This document shows, piece by piece, positions 1 to 8,034 of a DNA stretch of 64,000 nucleotides. The stretch's first letter is position 1, and every line of letters begins with the position of its first letter. A program made the position numbers and the translations under genes. The notes under the pieces are model-generated. The model saw only the letters and a program-made list of their open reading frames with translations, was not told where the DNA came from and searched no databases. The stretch comes from Rhodococcus rhodochrous (lineage in GTDB: Bacteria > Actinomycetota > Actinomycetes > Mycobacteriales > Mycobacteriaceae), in contig NZ_CP027557.1 in assembly GCF_014854695.1 (NCBI RefSeq), positions 2,666,001 through 2,730,000 on the forward strand, in the 5' to 3' direction.

Positions 1-2
1 CG

Positions 3-1235
3 ACGCGGCAGGCCGAGATCACGCAGTACATGACCGAGCGGATCTCGGCCGAGATCGAGGCGATGTCCACCGACCGCCACACCCGCCGCTCCCTCGCCCA
101 GGCCGCGGAGGAGGGTGTCGCAGCCATCACCCGGTTCCTGCGGGACGATCTTGCCGAGATCGAGATCCCGGCGGCGTCCTATTCACTGGTGCGCATGCTG
201 GCCCGGCAGGGATTCCCGGTCTCGGTGGTCGACCGCAGCAACCGGCTCGCGCAGGACAGCATCATGCGCTGGTGCCTCGAGGTGCTGGCGGGACTCAGCG
301 ACGACGCCGCGGCAGTGATGCAGGCGGGCGTGGAGATCCTGATGAAACTCTCCGCCGGGATCGACGGGGTGTCGCAGAAGCTGCTCGGGGTCTACGAGAC
401 CGAGCGCGACACCTGGCTGCTCAACCGCAACGCCTCCCGGACCGCCCGCATCCAGGACATCCTGGCCGGACGACCGATCGAGGTGGGGGACGCCGAGCGC
501 ACCCTCGGCTACCGGCTGGGCCAGCACCACCTCGGGGTGATCGTCTGGACGGACGATATCGAGGTGGTCGGCGGGGACCGGTCCGGCACCGAATGGAACG
601 GCCTCGAGCAGGCAGTGACGGCCTTGGCCGAACATCTCGGGCGGGGAGGTCGGGTGCTGTTCGAGCAGTTCGACGAGTACACCGCCTGGGCATGGATCCC
701 GCTCGGCACGGTCGATCGCATCGACCCGAGCGGATTGTCCGGGATCGTCGCGGCATGGCAGCGACCCGTCGGTGTCGCCGTCGGCGCGCCGCAGGAGGGG
801 ATCGACGGTTTCGTCCGCACCCATCGGCAGGCGGCGCAGGCGCGGGAGGTGGCTCTGACATCGGCTCTGCCGGGTCCGCGTCTCGTCTCGATCGACGAGG
901 TCGGCGCGGTCGCGTTGATGTGCACGAATCTCGAGTGGGCCCGCGGCTGGGTGGGGGATGTGCTCGGCCGGCTCGCCGCCGACGATCCCGCCGCCGCGCA
1001 ACTGCGGCACACGCTGCGGGAATTCCTCTCCAGCGGAGGAAGTTTCGTCGCCACCGCGGAAAAGCTGCATCTGCACCGGAATTCGGTCGCCTACCGGATC
1101 AGCAAGGCGGAGGAGCAGATCGGGCACAGTGTCCGCGAGTGTCGACTCGACCTCGAGAACGCGCTCGCGCTGTGCCACTGGCTCGGCGCCGCCGTGCTCG
1201 CGCCCGATTCGGAAGGTCCACCTTCGCCCGGATGA
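3..1235 (+). CDS. PucR/CdaR-type transcriptional regulator, 5' end outside window
   Basis: The frame is open to the left edge of the window, and the codons before the first ATG (position 30) read as plausible protein, so the gene very probably begins upstream. The last 70 residues hold the C-terminal helix-turn-helix typical of PucR/CdaR regulators, with the core LHLHRNSVAYRISKAEEQIG followed by a conserved leucine-rich tail. The middle is a GGDEF-like sensor region of the same family. PucR proteins usually activate neighbouring purine, fatty-acid or aromatic catabolic genes in response to a small ligand. No operon partner is visible downstream, because the next gene is convergent; its target is probably left of the window. 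The N-terminal part aligns well with the broken PucR gene near 61 kb, around LARQGFPVSVVDRSNRLAQD. Confidence 0.88.
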   Translation, partial: TRQAEITQYMTERISAEIEAMSTDRHTRRSLAQAAEEGVAAITRFLRDDLAEIEIPAASYSLVRMLARQGFPVSVVDRSNRLAQDSIMRWCLEVLAGLSDDAAAVMQAGVEILMKLSAGIDGVSQKLLGVYETERDTWLLNRNASRTARIQDILAGRPIEVGDAERTLGYRLGQHHLGVIVWTDDIEVVGGDRSGTEWNGLEQAVTALAEHLGRGGRVLFEQFDEYTAWAWIPLGTVDRIDPSGLSGIVAAWQRPVGVAVGAPQEGIDGFVRTHRQAAQAREVALTSALPGPRLVSIDEVGAVALMCTNLEWARGWVGDVLGRLAADDPAAAQLRHTLREFLSSGGSFVATAEKLHLHRNSVAYRISKAEEQIGHSVRECRLDLENALALCHWLGAAVLAPDSEGPPSPG

Positions 1236-1242
1236 CGGCCTG

Positions 1243-2265
1243 TTATCGGGAGCCGGGCACGGCGCTGCGAACGAACCGTCCGATCTCGCCGATCGCGCGG
1301 ACTCCTTCGGGTAGCAGATCCGCGGCGGCCTGGAAAACGTGTACCTGCCGGTCCCAGACCTGCAGTTCGCACGCGATACCGGCGTCGGCGAGACGGTCGG
1401 CCATCGACTCCGCGTCCACCAGGAACAATTCGTGCGAGCCGGCCTGGATGAGCGTGGGCGGCATGCCAAACAGATCCGCGTCGGCGGGGCAGATCCGTCC
1501 CGACTCCCCGCGAGGTCCTGCAAGGTCGGCCAGCGCTTCGAGTGCGTTGCCGGGCAGCAGCGCGCAGTGTGCGGCGTTGGAGTGACCGAGCTTGCGGGCG
1601 GGATCCAGCTCGGTGAGCGGGGACAGGGCGACGATCGCTCCCGGCACCGGCACGCCTCGGTCCCGCAACGCGAGCGACACCATGAAGGCCAGATAACCGC
1701 CGGCGGAATCACCGGCGATCACGATCTGCTCGGGCCGGTAACCGGCGGCGAGCAGAAAGAGATAACCCTCGACACCATCGTCGACGGCGTCGTCGATCGA
1801 GTGCTTCGGCAACATTCGGTAGTCGACCATGAGCACGGGGGTGCGGCCGGCATCGGAGATCCGCGAGACGAGGCGGAGGTGGCTGCGCATCCCGCCGCAC
1901 AGGAAGCCGCCGCCGTGCAGATAGAGCATCACACGATCGAATCCCGTTCTCGGGCCTTCCACCCAGGAACCTGTGCAGTTCGGCAACCGGACGGGAGCGC
2001 ACACCGTCCCCTCGATCGCGGGGAGCAACGCTCCGGCGGCGTCCAGCAGACCCGTCGGCCAGGGCAGCGTCGTCGAACGGCCCCACAACCCGAGCAGTGG
2101 ACGTACCGACGTGCGGATCGCCTGCGCCAGAAGTTTGGACTGACGGCTCGACCCGGGGAAGTCGCGTCGGCGGACCGGAGCCGAGCGAATGGGGGAGTGC
2201 GGCGGCCGAGGCGTGGGCAGATCGCGCGGAACGAAGGGTGCGCGCACGTCACGTGCGGTCGTCAC
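1243..2265 (-). CDS. Alpha/beta hydrolase, hormone-sensitive-lipase family esterase
   Basis: The 340-residue protein carries the oxyanion-hole motif HGGG (in MLYLHGGGFLCGG) and the nucleophile elbow GDSAGG, the signature pair of HSL/group IV carboxylesterases. An Asp and His near the C-terminus (HELFLVDAE and QVHVFQ) fit the remaining triad positions. It should hydrolyse ester bonds of small or medium acyl substrates in the cytoplasm. No clear signal peptide is seen. The GTG start at 2265 is preceded by GAGGAGCC at good spacing. The first 45 residues are Arg/Pro-rich and may not be conserved. The gene converges on the PucR regulator with only a few bases between the stops. The natural substrate cannot be named from sequence. 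Confidence 0.88.
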   Translation of the reverse strand: MTTARDVRAPFVPRDLPTPRPPHSPIRSAPVRRRDFPGSSRQSKLLAQAIRTSVRPLLGLWGRSTTLPWPTGLLDAAGALLPAIEGTVCAPVRLPNCTGSWVEGPRTGFDRVMLYLHGGGFLCGGMRSHLRLVSRISDAGRTPVLMVDYRMLPKHSIDDAVDDGVEGYLFLLAAGYRPEQIVIAGDSAGGYLAFMVSLALRDRGVPVPGAIVALSPLTELDPARKLGHSNAAHCALLPGNALEALADLAGPRGESGRICPADADLFGMPPTLIQAGSHELFLVDAESMADRLADAGIACELQVWDRQVHVFQAAADLLPEGVRAIGEIGRFVRSAVPGSR

Positions 2266-2775
2266 GGGAAATGGCTCCTCACAACCGGTGGGATATCTAC
2301 GACCGGTCGATCCACGAAGGGGGGACGGTCGAGCAGCGGCGAGTGGACCCGGCGAAGCGGGTGCCGCCGTCTTCCACGGTAAGGACGAACGTCCCTCGGT
2401 TCACCGGTACGGCTGCACACTGTTTCCGTGATGGTTCGGGTCGCGCGCACAGTGTCCGATCATGGCACTGAGTGCCGATGCGAGCCGGATCACGTCCGAA
2501 CAGGGTGAATCCGCACTTCATCGGCGTATCTCGGGGGCTCGTCCAAGTGGCATTCGGTAGCACCAGTAGCCCGACCGAAAGGCTCGATATTGTGCGCCGC
2601 GACCAGCGGGCCCCGCGATCTGTGTGCTCGCGTACCGATGGAAAAGGTCCCGGGCCGACCTACCTTCGTATAGGGGCCGATGCTCGGAGCCACGTCATCG
2701 GCCCGTCGGGGGTCCCGCCCCTCTACGGCGGACCACTTCGTGGCTCGGAGATTCTCCGTTGACGGAAGGACCGCG
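2266..2775. other. Intergenic region between divergent genes, no gene seen
   Basis: About 510 bases separate the divergent esterase and OB-fold genes. Several short frames cross the stretch on both strands, but none has a ribosome-binding site, plausible composition or a recognisable domain. It presumably holds the promoters of both flanking genes. I could not assign specific elements with confidence. Confidence 0.5.
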
Positions 2776-3129
2776 ATGGCGCCCCACGCGACGCAGAACT
2801 GCATGACGATCCTGCGCTGCGGGAGTTGTACGACGCTTCTCGCTCCCGAGGCAGCGCGCTGCTCCTCCTGCGGCGGCGAGAACCTCGAGTCCGCCAGCTG
2901 CTCCGGCACCGGCTCGATCGTGTCCTGGAAGGTCGTCGAGCCGCTCGATGTCGGCGCGCAGGACGACAGCTCGGTCACCCTCGCGATCGTCGAACTCGAC
3001 GACGGGCCGTGGCTCTACTCGAAGATCGAAGGATCGTTCCCCGAATGCGCCGACGCCCGAGTTCGGGTGGCGTTCCGGTCCACTGCGTGCGACGACGGGT
3101 TCCCGGTCTTCGGGGTCTGTGCGGCCTGA
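2776..3129 (+). CDS. OB-fold protein with N-terminal rubredoxin-like zinc ribbon (DUF35-like)
   Basis: A 117-residue protein starting at the ATG preceded by GGAAGGA five bases upstream. The N-terminus has two CxxC knuckles (CGSC and CSSC), forming a zinc ribbon, followed by a beta-rich OB-fold segment with SGTGSIVSWKVVEP. This arrangement is typical of the DUF35/ChsH2-like accessory proteins that partner thiolases or acyl-CoA-processing enzymes in actinobacteria. No thiolase or acyl-CoA hydratase is adjacent here, so its partner would be encoded elsewhere. It stands alone, with a convergent RidA gene immediately downstream. Confidence 0.7.
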   Translation: MAPHATQNCMTILRCGSCTTLLAPEAARCSSCGGENLESASCSGTGSIVSWKVVEPLDVGAQDDSSVTLAIVELDDGPWLYSKIEGSFPECADARVRVAFRSTACDDGFPVFGVCAA

Positions 3130-3139
3130 CACACGACGC

Positions 3140-3550
3140 TCACTCCCCGAGGATCGCAGTGGCGTCGATCTCCACGAGCACCGCGGGTTCATACAGTGCC
3201 GCGACACCGATCAGCGATGCCGGCGGCATCGGATCGGGCAGATCGATCTCCTGTGCGACGGTCTGCACGCCGGCCATGAACTGTTCGATCTTCTCGGGTT
3301 GCCAGTCGGTGACGTAGAAGGTCAGGCGCACCACATCGCGGAAGGTTGCGCCGGCTCCGTCCAGGCCTCGTGCGACGCTGCGCAGTGCCTGAGACACCTG
3401 ACCGGCCAGGTCGGTAGGAATCGGTAAGCCGTCCGGCATGTGTGCGACCTGTCCGGCGAGGTGGACCTGTCGTGTGCCGGTGGAGACGGCGACGTGGTGG
3501 TAGGGCGCGTTCGGCAGCATGCCTTCGGGACTGAACAAGGTGACGGGCAC
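3140..3550 (-). CDS. RidA family protein (YjgF/YER057c/UK114)
   Basis: The 136-residue protein matches the RidA fold, with the conserved GQVAHMPDG stretch and the C-terminal VEIDATAIL strand. RidA proteins hydrolyse reactive enamine/imine intermediates released by PLP enzymes. The equivalent of the catalytic arginine region is less canonical here (FYVTDWQPEKIEQF), so it may belong to a RidA subfamily without confirmed deaminase activity. The gene diverges from an HxlR regulator over an 80-base promoter region with two palindromes, suggesting direct control by that regulator. Confidence 0.87.
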   Translation of the reverse strand: MPVTLFSPEGMLPNAPYHHVAVSTGTRQVHLAGQVAHMPDGLPIPTDLAGQVSQALRSVARGLDGAGATFRDVVRLTFYVTDWQPEKIEQFMAGVQTVAQEIDLPDPMPPASLIGVAALYEPAVLVEIDATAILGE

Positions 3551-3586
3551 GAACTTCTCCTGGGATCGGAACCGAGTGGTATCCGA

Positions 3587-3630
3587 TTTATACTTGTTAG
3601 CTGGAAGTCACTTCAACGAAACCAGGTTTC
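3587..3630. promoter_or_regulatory. Divergent ridA/hxlR promoter with two palindromes
   Basis: On the minus strand a -35 TTGAAG (complement of 3611-3616) and a -10 TATAAA (complement of 3587-3592) lie 18 bases apart and point to the RidA gene. An 11-base palindrome GAAGTCACTTC (3604-3614) overlaps this -35. A second perfect palindrome, GAAACC-A-GGTTTC (3618-3630), ends directly at the HxlR ATG. These are good operator candidates for the HxlR protein; binding is inferred. Confidence 0.55.
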
Positions 3631-4002
3631 ATGTCGGATACCGCTTACCACGATCTGCTCGCCGTCGCCGCCCACCGGGAACTGTTGGGACAGATCCTCG
3701 ACAAGTGGTCCCTGAGCGTGCTCACCGAATTGTGCGAGGCGCCGCGTCGCTTCAACGAACTGCGGCGCGCGGTTCCCGAGGTCACGCAGAAATCCCTGAC
3801 GACCACGCTGCGCAGACTCGAACGCAACGGAATCGTCGAACGTCGAGTGGTGAACACCCGTCCCGTCGCGGTCGAATACCGCATCACCCCGCTGGGGAAG
3901 ACGGTGCGCGAACCGATCGACGCTCTGTTGCTGTGGGCGTCGACTAACCTCCCTCGCATCGAGGAAGCACGGCGCGGATTCGACGGTGATGCCGACGAGT
4001 GA
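3631..4002 (+). CDS. HxlR-family winged-helix transcriptional regulator
   Basis: The 123-residue protein has the HxlR winged-helix domain through most of its length, with the family hallmarks ILDKWSLSVLTELCEAPRRFNELRRAVPEV and TLRRLERNGIVERRV seen as two consecutive blocks. HxlR proteins act as dimers and often respond to electrophiles, quinones or aldehydes. No ribosome-binding site precedes the ATG; instead a perfect 13-base palindrome abuts it, so the message may be leaderless or have autoregulated translation. Its most obvious target is the divergent RidA gene. The classical conserved HxlR cysteine near the N-terminus is not obvious. Confidence 0.88.
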   Translation: MSDTAYHDLLAVAAHRELLGQILDKWSLSVLTELCEAPRRFNELRRAVPEVTQKSLTTTLRRLERNGIVERRVVNTRPVAVEYRITPLGKTVREPIDALLLWASTNLPRIEEARRGFDGDADE

Positions 4003-4046
4003 GCGCGGCAGCGCTCGGGCCCCGGAACGACGGTGGACCGAGGATG

Positions 4047-4310
4047 CTAGGCCTGACGCGACCGTGCCTTCCAGGCCGACCAGGCGGCGGTCACGATGAT
4101 CGCGCCGGCGAGGGAGCCGATGATCCCGCTGGGACGCAGTTCGAGTCCGTCACCTGCGAGAAGGCTGATGAGCAGACCACCGACGAACGAACCCCCTACG
4201 CCCGCGACGAACGCGAGCGTCCAGTCGATCCCGGTTCCGGACCTGCCCACGATGAGCTGTGCCGCCGCGCCGACGAGCAGTCCGAACAGAATGATTCCGA
4301 TGATCAACAT
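4047..4310 (-). CDS. GlsB/YeaQ/YmgE-like stress-associated membrane protein
   Basis: An 87-residue protein of three hydrophobic segments with glycine-rich turns (MLIIGIILFGLLVGAAAQLI, then GVGGSFVGGLLISLLAGD, then GIIGSLAGAIIVTAAW). This is the 'transglycosylase-associated protein' family, small inner-membrane proteins induced by general stress, of unknown biochemical role. I chose the internal ATG at 4310 because upstream codons do not resemble the family. It lies downstream of, and convergent with, the HxlR gene. Confidence 0.85.
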   Translation of the reverse strand: MLIIGIILFGLLVGAAAQLIVGRSGTGIDWTLAFVAGVGGSFVGGLLISLLAGDGLELRPSGIIGSLAGAIIVTAAWSAWKARSRQA

Positions 4311-4418
4311 TGCGCGAGTATAGGCCGGGATCGATACGGCGACAGTGCTTCCGCGATATGAACACAGCGGCGAACACTGCATTTCACCAGGGGAGTGGCG
4401 CTCGGCCACGAATTCACC

Positions 4419-4745
4419 CTATGGATTCATCCCGAGTGTGTGAGTTGTCCGAGCGCGGTCCGAGGTCGGTCTTCCCCTGCGGCGGTCCGATTCGGATGTT
4501 CCTCCCCAGATCCCGTGACGTTCGCGGGTTTCCAGCGCGTAGTCGCGGCAGGGGATGCGGACGGGGCACGACGTGCAGATCCGTTTCGCCGTCCGTTCAC
4601 GGCGCTGCCGCATCCCGCGCGATTCGTCGTCCGGCGGGAAGAAGATCGAGGGATCGATGAGACGGCAGTCGGCGCGCGACTGCCACGGCTGCAGTTCCAC
4701 GTCGGGGCTGCTACCGAATGGGGCGAAGAATGGCGTTGTTGTCAT
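4419..4745 (-). CDS. WhiB-family iron-sulfur regulator
   Basis: With the start at 4745 the 108-residue protein has the four WhiB cysteines C27, C57, C60 and C66 (ICTSCPVRIPC), which bind a [4Fe-4S] cluster, followed by the GIWGG turn and a basic tail for DNA contact. WhiB proteins work with the primary sigma factor and sense O2, NO or redox state. The upstream context GGACGAG gives a weak ribosome-binding site; an alternative start 72 bases upstream would add an unconserved basic extension. It is not clearly in an operon. Which WhiB paralogue it represents cannot be settled by eye. Confidence 0.9.
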   Translation of the reverse strand: MTTTPFFAPFGSSPDVELQPWQSRADCRLIDPSIFFPPDDESRGMRQRRERTAKRICTSCPVRIPCRDYALETRERHGIWGGTSESDRRRGRPTSDRARTTHTLGMNP

Positions 4746-4778
4746 GGTGCTCGTCCGGCGACCGAAGTGAAAACGGTG

Positions 4779-4824
4779 CCGTCCGGTGTCCGACCACGAG
4801 GGTGCATGAGCGGACACCGGACGG
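4779..4824 (-). terminator. Hairpin terminator after the SDR gene
   Basis: A perfect 14-bp inverted repeat, CCGTCCGGTGTCCG (4779-4792) and its complement (4811-4824), flanks an 18-base loop. It begins five bases beyond the stop of the minus-strand SDR gene and precedes the WhiB gene on the same strand, so it should end the isomerase-SDR transcript. There is no clear U-tract, as is usual in actinobacteria. Confidence 0.65.
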
Positions 4825-4829
4825 AGTGG

Positions 4830-5603
4830 TCAGTGCATGTGGCTGCCGCCGTTGATGTCGACGGTCGTACCGGTCAGGTAGGCAGCGTCCTCCGACGACA
4901 GGAACGTGATGACCGAGGCCACCTCACGGGTGGTGGCGGTGCGTCCGATGGGAACGTCGCGGCAGATGGCGGCCTCCTGCTCCGGGGTGCTGCCGACGCG
5001 GATGCTGGTGTCGACCGCGCCGGGGGTGACCGCGTTGACGGTGACGCCGCAGTCGCCGAGCTCGCGGGCGAGGGACTTGGTGAATCCGAGGACCGCGGCC
5101 TTCGCCGACGAGTAGGGGACCTTGCCGAAGACACCGCCGCCACGCTGGGCGGAGACCGACGACATGTTCACGATGCGTCCCCATCCGTTCTCGATCATGC
5201 CCGGCAGGAATACCCGGGTGACGAGATAGGTGCCGGTGGCGTTGACGGCCATCACCTTGTTCCACAGTTCGAGGCTCGTTTCGAGGAACGGCACCGGCGA
5301 GGTGATGCCGGCGATGTTCGCGACCGCTCCGACGGGCGGGAGGCTTCCCGCGGCGACTTCCGCGGCGACGGCATCGTGCGCTGCCTGTACCGACGCCTCG
5401 TCGGCCACGTCGACCTCGTGTCCGAAGGACGGGACGGAGTACTCGCTGCCGATCTCGGCGGCGACCTTGGCGGATTTCTCACCGTCCAGATCGAGGACGA
5501 CGACGGCCCAGCCGTCCTCGGCGTAGCGACGGGCGGTGGCGAGGCCGATGCCGCGCTCGGAGGTCGCTCCGGTGACGACTGCGGTGCGTCGGATCGAGGA
5601 CAT
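4830..5603 (-). CDS. Short-chain dehydrogenase/reductase of a sugar/polyol catabolic cluster
   Basis: A 257-residue classical SDR (usual length about 250). It shows an N-terminal nucleotide-binding motif TGATSERGIG, the NIAG strand, a catalytic Ser in NMSSVSAQRGG, the YxxxK pair (YSSAKAA) and the C-terminal TGTTVDINGG. The coenzyme-binding loop is two residues longer than the usual TGxxxGxG. The Asp at the end of beta-2 (LDLDG) predicts NAD(H) preference. It probably oxidises a hydroxyl group of a sugar, polyol or sugar acid. A strong AAGGAGA ribosome-binding site precedes the ATG. It is the second gene of a two-gene operon, 23 bases after the sugar-isomerase-like gene, and is followed by a hairpin terminator. 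Confidence 0.9.
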   Translation of the reverse strand: MSSIRRTAVVTGATSERGIGLATARRYAEDGWAVVVLDLDGEKSAKVAAEIGSEYSVPSFGHEVDVADEASVQAAHDAVAAEVAAGSLPPVGAVANIAGITSPVPFLETSLELWNKVMAVNATGTYLVTRVFLPGMIENGWGRIVNMSSVSAQRGGGVFGKVPYSSAKAAVLGFTKSLARELGDCGVTVNAVTPGAVDTSIRVGSTPEQEAAICRDVPIGRTATTREVASVITFLSSEDAAYLTGTTVDINGGSHMH

Positions 5604-5626
5604 GGGTTTTCTCCTTGAAGGTTGGG

Positions 5627-6451
5627 TCAGGGGATAAGGGTGGTGACGAATCGAGCTGCCCGAGAGGCACTTTCGGGTCGCTCGGGGTCGGTGATGTCGC
5701 GGGTCTCGAGTTCGAGGGCGAAATGCCCGGTGTACCCGCGGGCGTCGAGGGCGGCGAGGCCGCCGGCGAAGTCGGCGTGCCCGTTGCCGATGCTGAGCTT
5801 GATGTTTCCGGGCACGGCGTCCCGGAGGTGGACGTGCGTGATGCGCGAGGCGAACAGGTCGACGAAATCGATGGGATCTCCGCCCGAGGCGACGATGTGG
5901 CTGAAGTCCATCACCACGCCGATGCCGGGGGACAGTCGTGCTGTCAGCCGGGCGGCGCGAGAGATGTCGCAGCACAGTCGGTGGACGTGGAGGGATTCGG
6001 TCCACAGGCCCACCCCGAAGTCCCGGGCCCGCACGTGTGCCCGCTCGAGTTGTGCCGCGACGGTGTCGAGGTCTTCGTCGAGGGACCGTATCGGCCGGTC
6101 GTCGAGGTGTCCGCACGGCAGCACCAGGGCGCGTGCCTCGATGCGAGAGGTGAGGGTCAGCAACCGGTCGAGATGGTGATCCCGCCGGTCCTGTTCTTCG
6201 GGGGTCAACGGCGCGTCGAGGTCACCGATGTCGCCGTTGACGCTACGGACGCGCAGGCCCGAGGCTGCCACGTCGTCGGCGACCCGATCGACGGCGTCCG
6301 CGTCGAGCACGAACGGAACGTGATCGCAGACTCCGGGTAGAGCGCCGAGATCGATCTCAGTGAAGCCCAGGCCGGCGATGGTTCGTAGCGCCGTGGGCAG
6401 GTCTAGGTGGCGGAAGCTGATCGTCGAGCAGCCGAGCCGATCGTGGAACAC
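5627..6451 (-). CDS. Sugar phosphate isomerase/epimerase-like TIM-barrel protein
   Basis: A 274-residue protein of the AP-endonuclease-2/xylose-isomerase-like TIM-barrel family. The metal site is recognisable as Glu in LWTESLHVH, Asp and His in VVMDFSHI, His in HVHLRD and Glu in FALELETRD. Members isomerise or epimerise ketoses and keto-sugar acids, or act as dehydratases. The GTG start at 6451 is chosen because AGGAGG lies just upstream; the frame extends further, but through the operator DNA. It is the first gene of the minus-strand operon with the SDR and diverges from the transporter/transketolase operon. Palindromic operators in the shared promoter suggest GntR control. Confidence 0.85.
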   Translation of the reverse strand: MFHDRLGCSTISFRHLDLPTALRTIAGLGFTEIDLGALPGVCDHVPFVLDADAVDRVADDVAASGLRVRSVNGDIGDLDAPLTPEEQDRRDHHLDRLLTLTSRIEARALVLPCGHLDDRPIRSLDEDLDTVAAQLERAHVRARDFGVGLWTESLHVHRLCCDISRAARLTARLSPGIGVVMDFSHIVASGGDPIDFVDLFASRITHVHLRDAVPGNIKLSIGNGHADFAGGLAALDARGYTGHFALELETRDITDPERPESASRAARFVTTLIP

Positions 6452-6480
6452 GAGAACCTCCTGGAAGGTGATGGGGACCA

Positions 6481-6580
6481 CGCTAACTGTGCTGACTGTC
6501 AACAGTCAACCGTTGCCTACTGACAGTTGACATGAGGGGGTGGCCGCGCTCACACTGGGCTCACTGTTGACAGTCGACAT
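6481..6580. promoter_or_regulatory. Divergent promoter with three palindromic GntR-type operator sites
   Basis: Three related sites lie between the divergent operons: TGACTGTCAACAGTCA (6493-6508, 7-bp arms), a half-conserved CTGACAGTTGACA (6520-6532) and ACTGTTGACAGT (6563-6574). All share the core TGTYRACA or GTYRAC. On the minus strand a -35 TTGACT (complement of 6504-6509) and a -10-like TTAGCG (complement of 6481-6486), 17 bases apart, straddle the first site. This is the layout of a repressor covering the promoter. The same core occurs before the gntR gene at 9961-9984. Confidence 0.65.
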
Positions 6581-6633
6581 CTTCTTTCCCCGTCGCACCA
6601 GCGGCCGTATTCTCGGTCCGCAAGGAGAAATTC

Positions 6634-8034
6634 ATGAGCACAGAAGCTCTTAAGATGCGAGGTCCCGTCGAGGGCACCAAGGACGCCAAACGCGTCGCGA
6701 TCGGTTCCTCTGTCGGCGCCGTCATCGAGACCTACGACTTCATCGGCTTCGGCACCGCCGCAGCGTTGTACTTCGGGACGGCCTTCTTCCCCAGCGGTGA
6801 TCCCGTCATCGGAACCCTCGCCGCCTTCGCCACCCTCGGCGTCGGATTCGCCGCACGACCTCTCGGGGGGATCCTCGGTGGCCACCTCGGAGACAAGGTG
6901 GGGCGCAAGCCGGTCCTCGTCGCCTCACTGATCGTCATGGGCCTGGCCACCTTCGCCATCGGCCTGCTTCCGACCTACGGCCAGGTCGGTCTCGTCGCAC
7001 CGGCGCTGCTGGTGACCGTCCGCATCATCCAGGGACTCGCCTTCGGCGCCGAATGGGGCGGAGCGATCCTGATGAGTTACGAACACGCGCCGTGGAAATC
7101 GAAGGGCCGCTATACCGGCATCGTCCAAGCGGGATTCCCCGTCGGGCTGCTGTTGGCCAACCTCGTATTCCTGTTCAGCGTCCACCTCGGTGGCGACTGG
7201 GCGTGGCGGGTGCCGTTCCTCGCGAGCATCGTCCTCGTCGTCGTCGGACTGATCATCCGGTCCAAGGTGCCCGAGTCCCCGGTCTTCGAGGACGTCAAGG
7301 ACAGCGGCGAGATCGCTGCCTCCCCGATCCTGGACTCCGTCAAGAAGGACTGGCGCGACATCCTCCGCGGCATCGGCCTGCGCGTGGCCGAAACCGCCGG
7401 CTACGCCGTCTCGATCACCTACATGATCTCCTACCTGCACGAGAACGGCCTCGCCGGGAAATCGGAAACCCTGCTGGCGCTGTGTGTGGCCTCGGCGATC
7501 GGCATCTTCGCCACGATCGGCTGGGCCACCCTGACCGACCGTATCGGCCGCCGCCCGGTGTATCTCGGAGTCTGCGCGTTCGCCGCCCTCTTCGGGGTCC
7601 CGATGTTCCTCCTGGTCAACACCGGCACGTTCGTGCTGATCCTGGCCACCGTCGTGATCGCGTACGCCGTCTGCCAGAACGCCCTTGCCGGAGCGCAGGG
7701 CGCCTGGTTCCCCGAACTGTTCCAGGCAGCCCGCCGCGCCTCGGGCGCATCGCTGGCCTACCAGATCTCGGCGATGGTCTCCGGGTTCACCCCGTTCATC
7801 ACCGCGCTGCTCTACTTCGCCTTCGGCTGGATCGGCCCGGCCCTGCTCTTCAGCTTCTACGGCCTCGTCGGTCTCGTCTGCGCCCTCGTCACCCGTGAGA
7901 CCTGGGGACCGACCGAGCGTCGTCTCGCCGATCAGGCCGGCCGGTCGAACTCACACCCTTCCGATAGCCCCGGGGGCCCCCTGTCCGGTGGGACCGCCGC
8001 GGCATCGAGCACCAAGGAAAAGGAACTTCTGTGA
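6634..8034 (+). CDS. MFS transporter, metabolite:H+ symporter (MHS) type
   Basis: A 466-residue protein with about 12 hydrophobic segments and the MHS-subfamily N-terminus SSVGAVIETYDFIGFGTAAA. The loop 2-3 motif is GGHLGDKVGRKPVLVASL, repeated in weaker form as DRIGRRPVYLG between the halves. MHS members (ShiA-, KgtP-, PcaK-distant relatives) import organic acids, polyols or compatible solutes with protons. The last 45 residues are hydrophilic and low in conservation. The ATG is preceded by AAGGAGA. It is first in the operon with the two transketolase halves; the stop overlaps the GTG of the next gene by four bases. It is probably the uptake system of the pathway. Confidence 0.9.
   Translation: MSTEALKMRGPVEGTKDAKRVAIGSSVGAVIETYDFIGFGTAAALYFGTAFFPSGDPVIGTLAAFATLGVGFAARPLGGILGGHLGDKVGRKPVLVASLIVMGLATFAIGLLPTYGQVGLVAPALLVTVRIIQGLAFGAEWGGAILMSYEHAPWKSKGRYTGIVQAGFPVGLLLANLVFLFSVHLGGDWAWRVPFLASIVLVVVGLIIRSKVPESPVFEDVKDSGEIAASPILDSVKKDWRDILRGIGLRVAETAGYAVSITYMISYLHENGLAGKSETLLALCVASAIGIFATIGWATLTDRIGRRPVYLGVCAFAALFGVPMFLLVNTGTFVLILATVVIAYAVCQNALAGAQGAWFPELFQAARRASGASLAYQISAMVSGFTPFITALLYFAFGWIGPALLFSFYGLVGLVCALVTRETWGPTERRLADQAGRSNSHPSDSPGGPLSGGTAAASSTKEKELL

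Noticed and set aside
183-1712. Long minus-strand frame of 509 codons antisense to the PucR gene
   Set aside because: It is a shadow frame of GC-rich coding DNA; its residues are Arg/Pro/Ala-rich without any domain and it overlaps two well-supported genes.
2490-2978. 162-codon minus-strand frame over the 2.3-2.8 kb gap
   Set aside because: It overlaps the well-supported OB-fold gene, has no ribosome-binding site and no recognisable domain.
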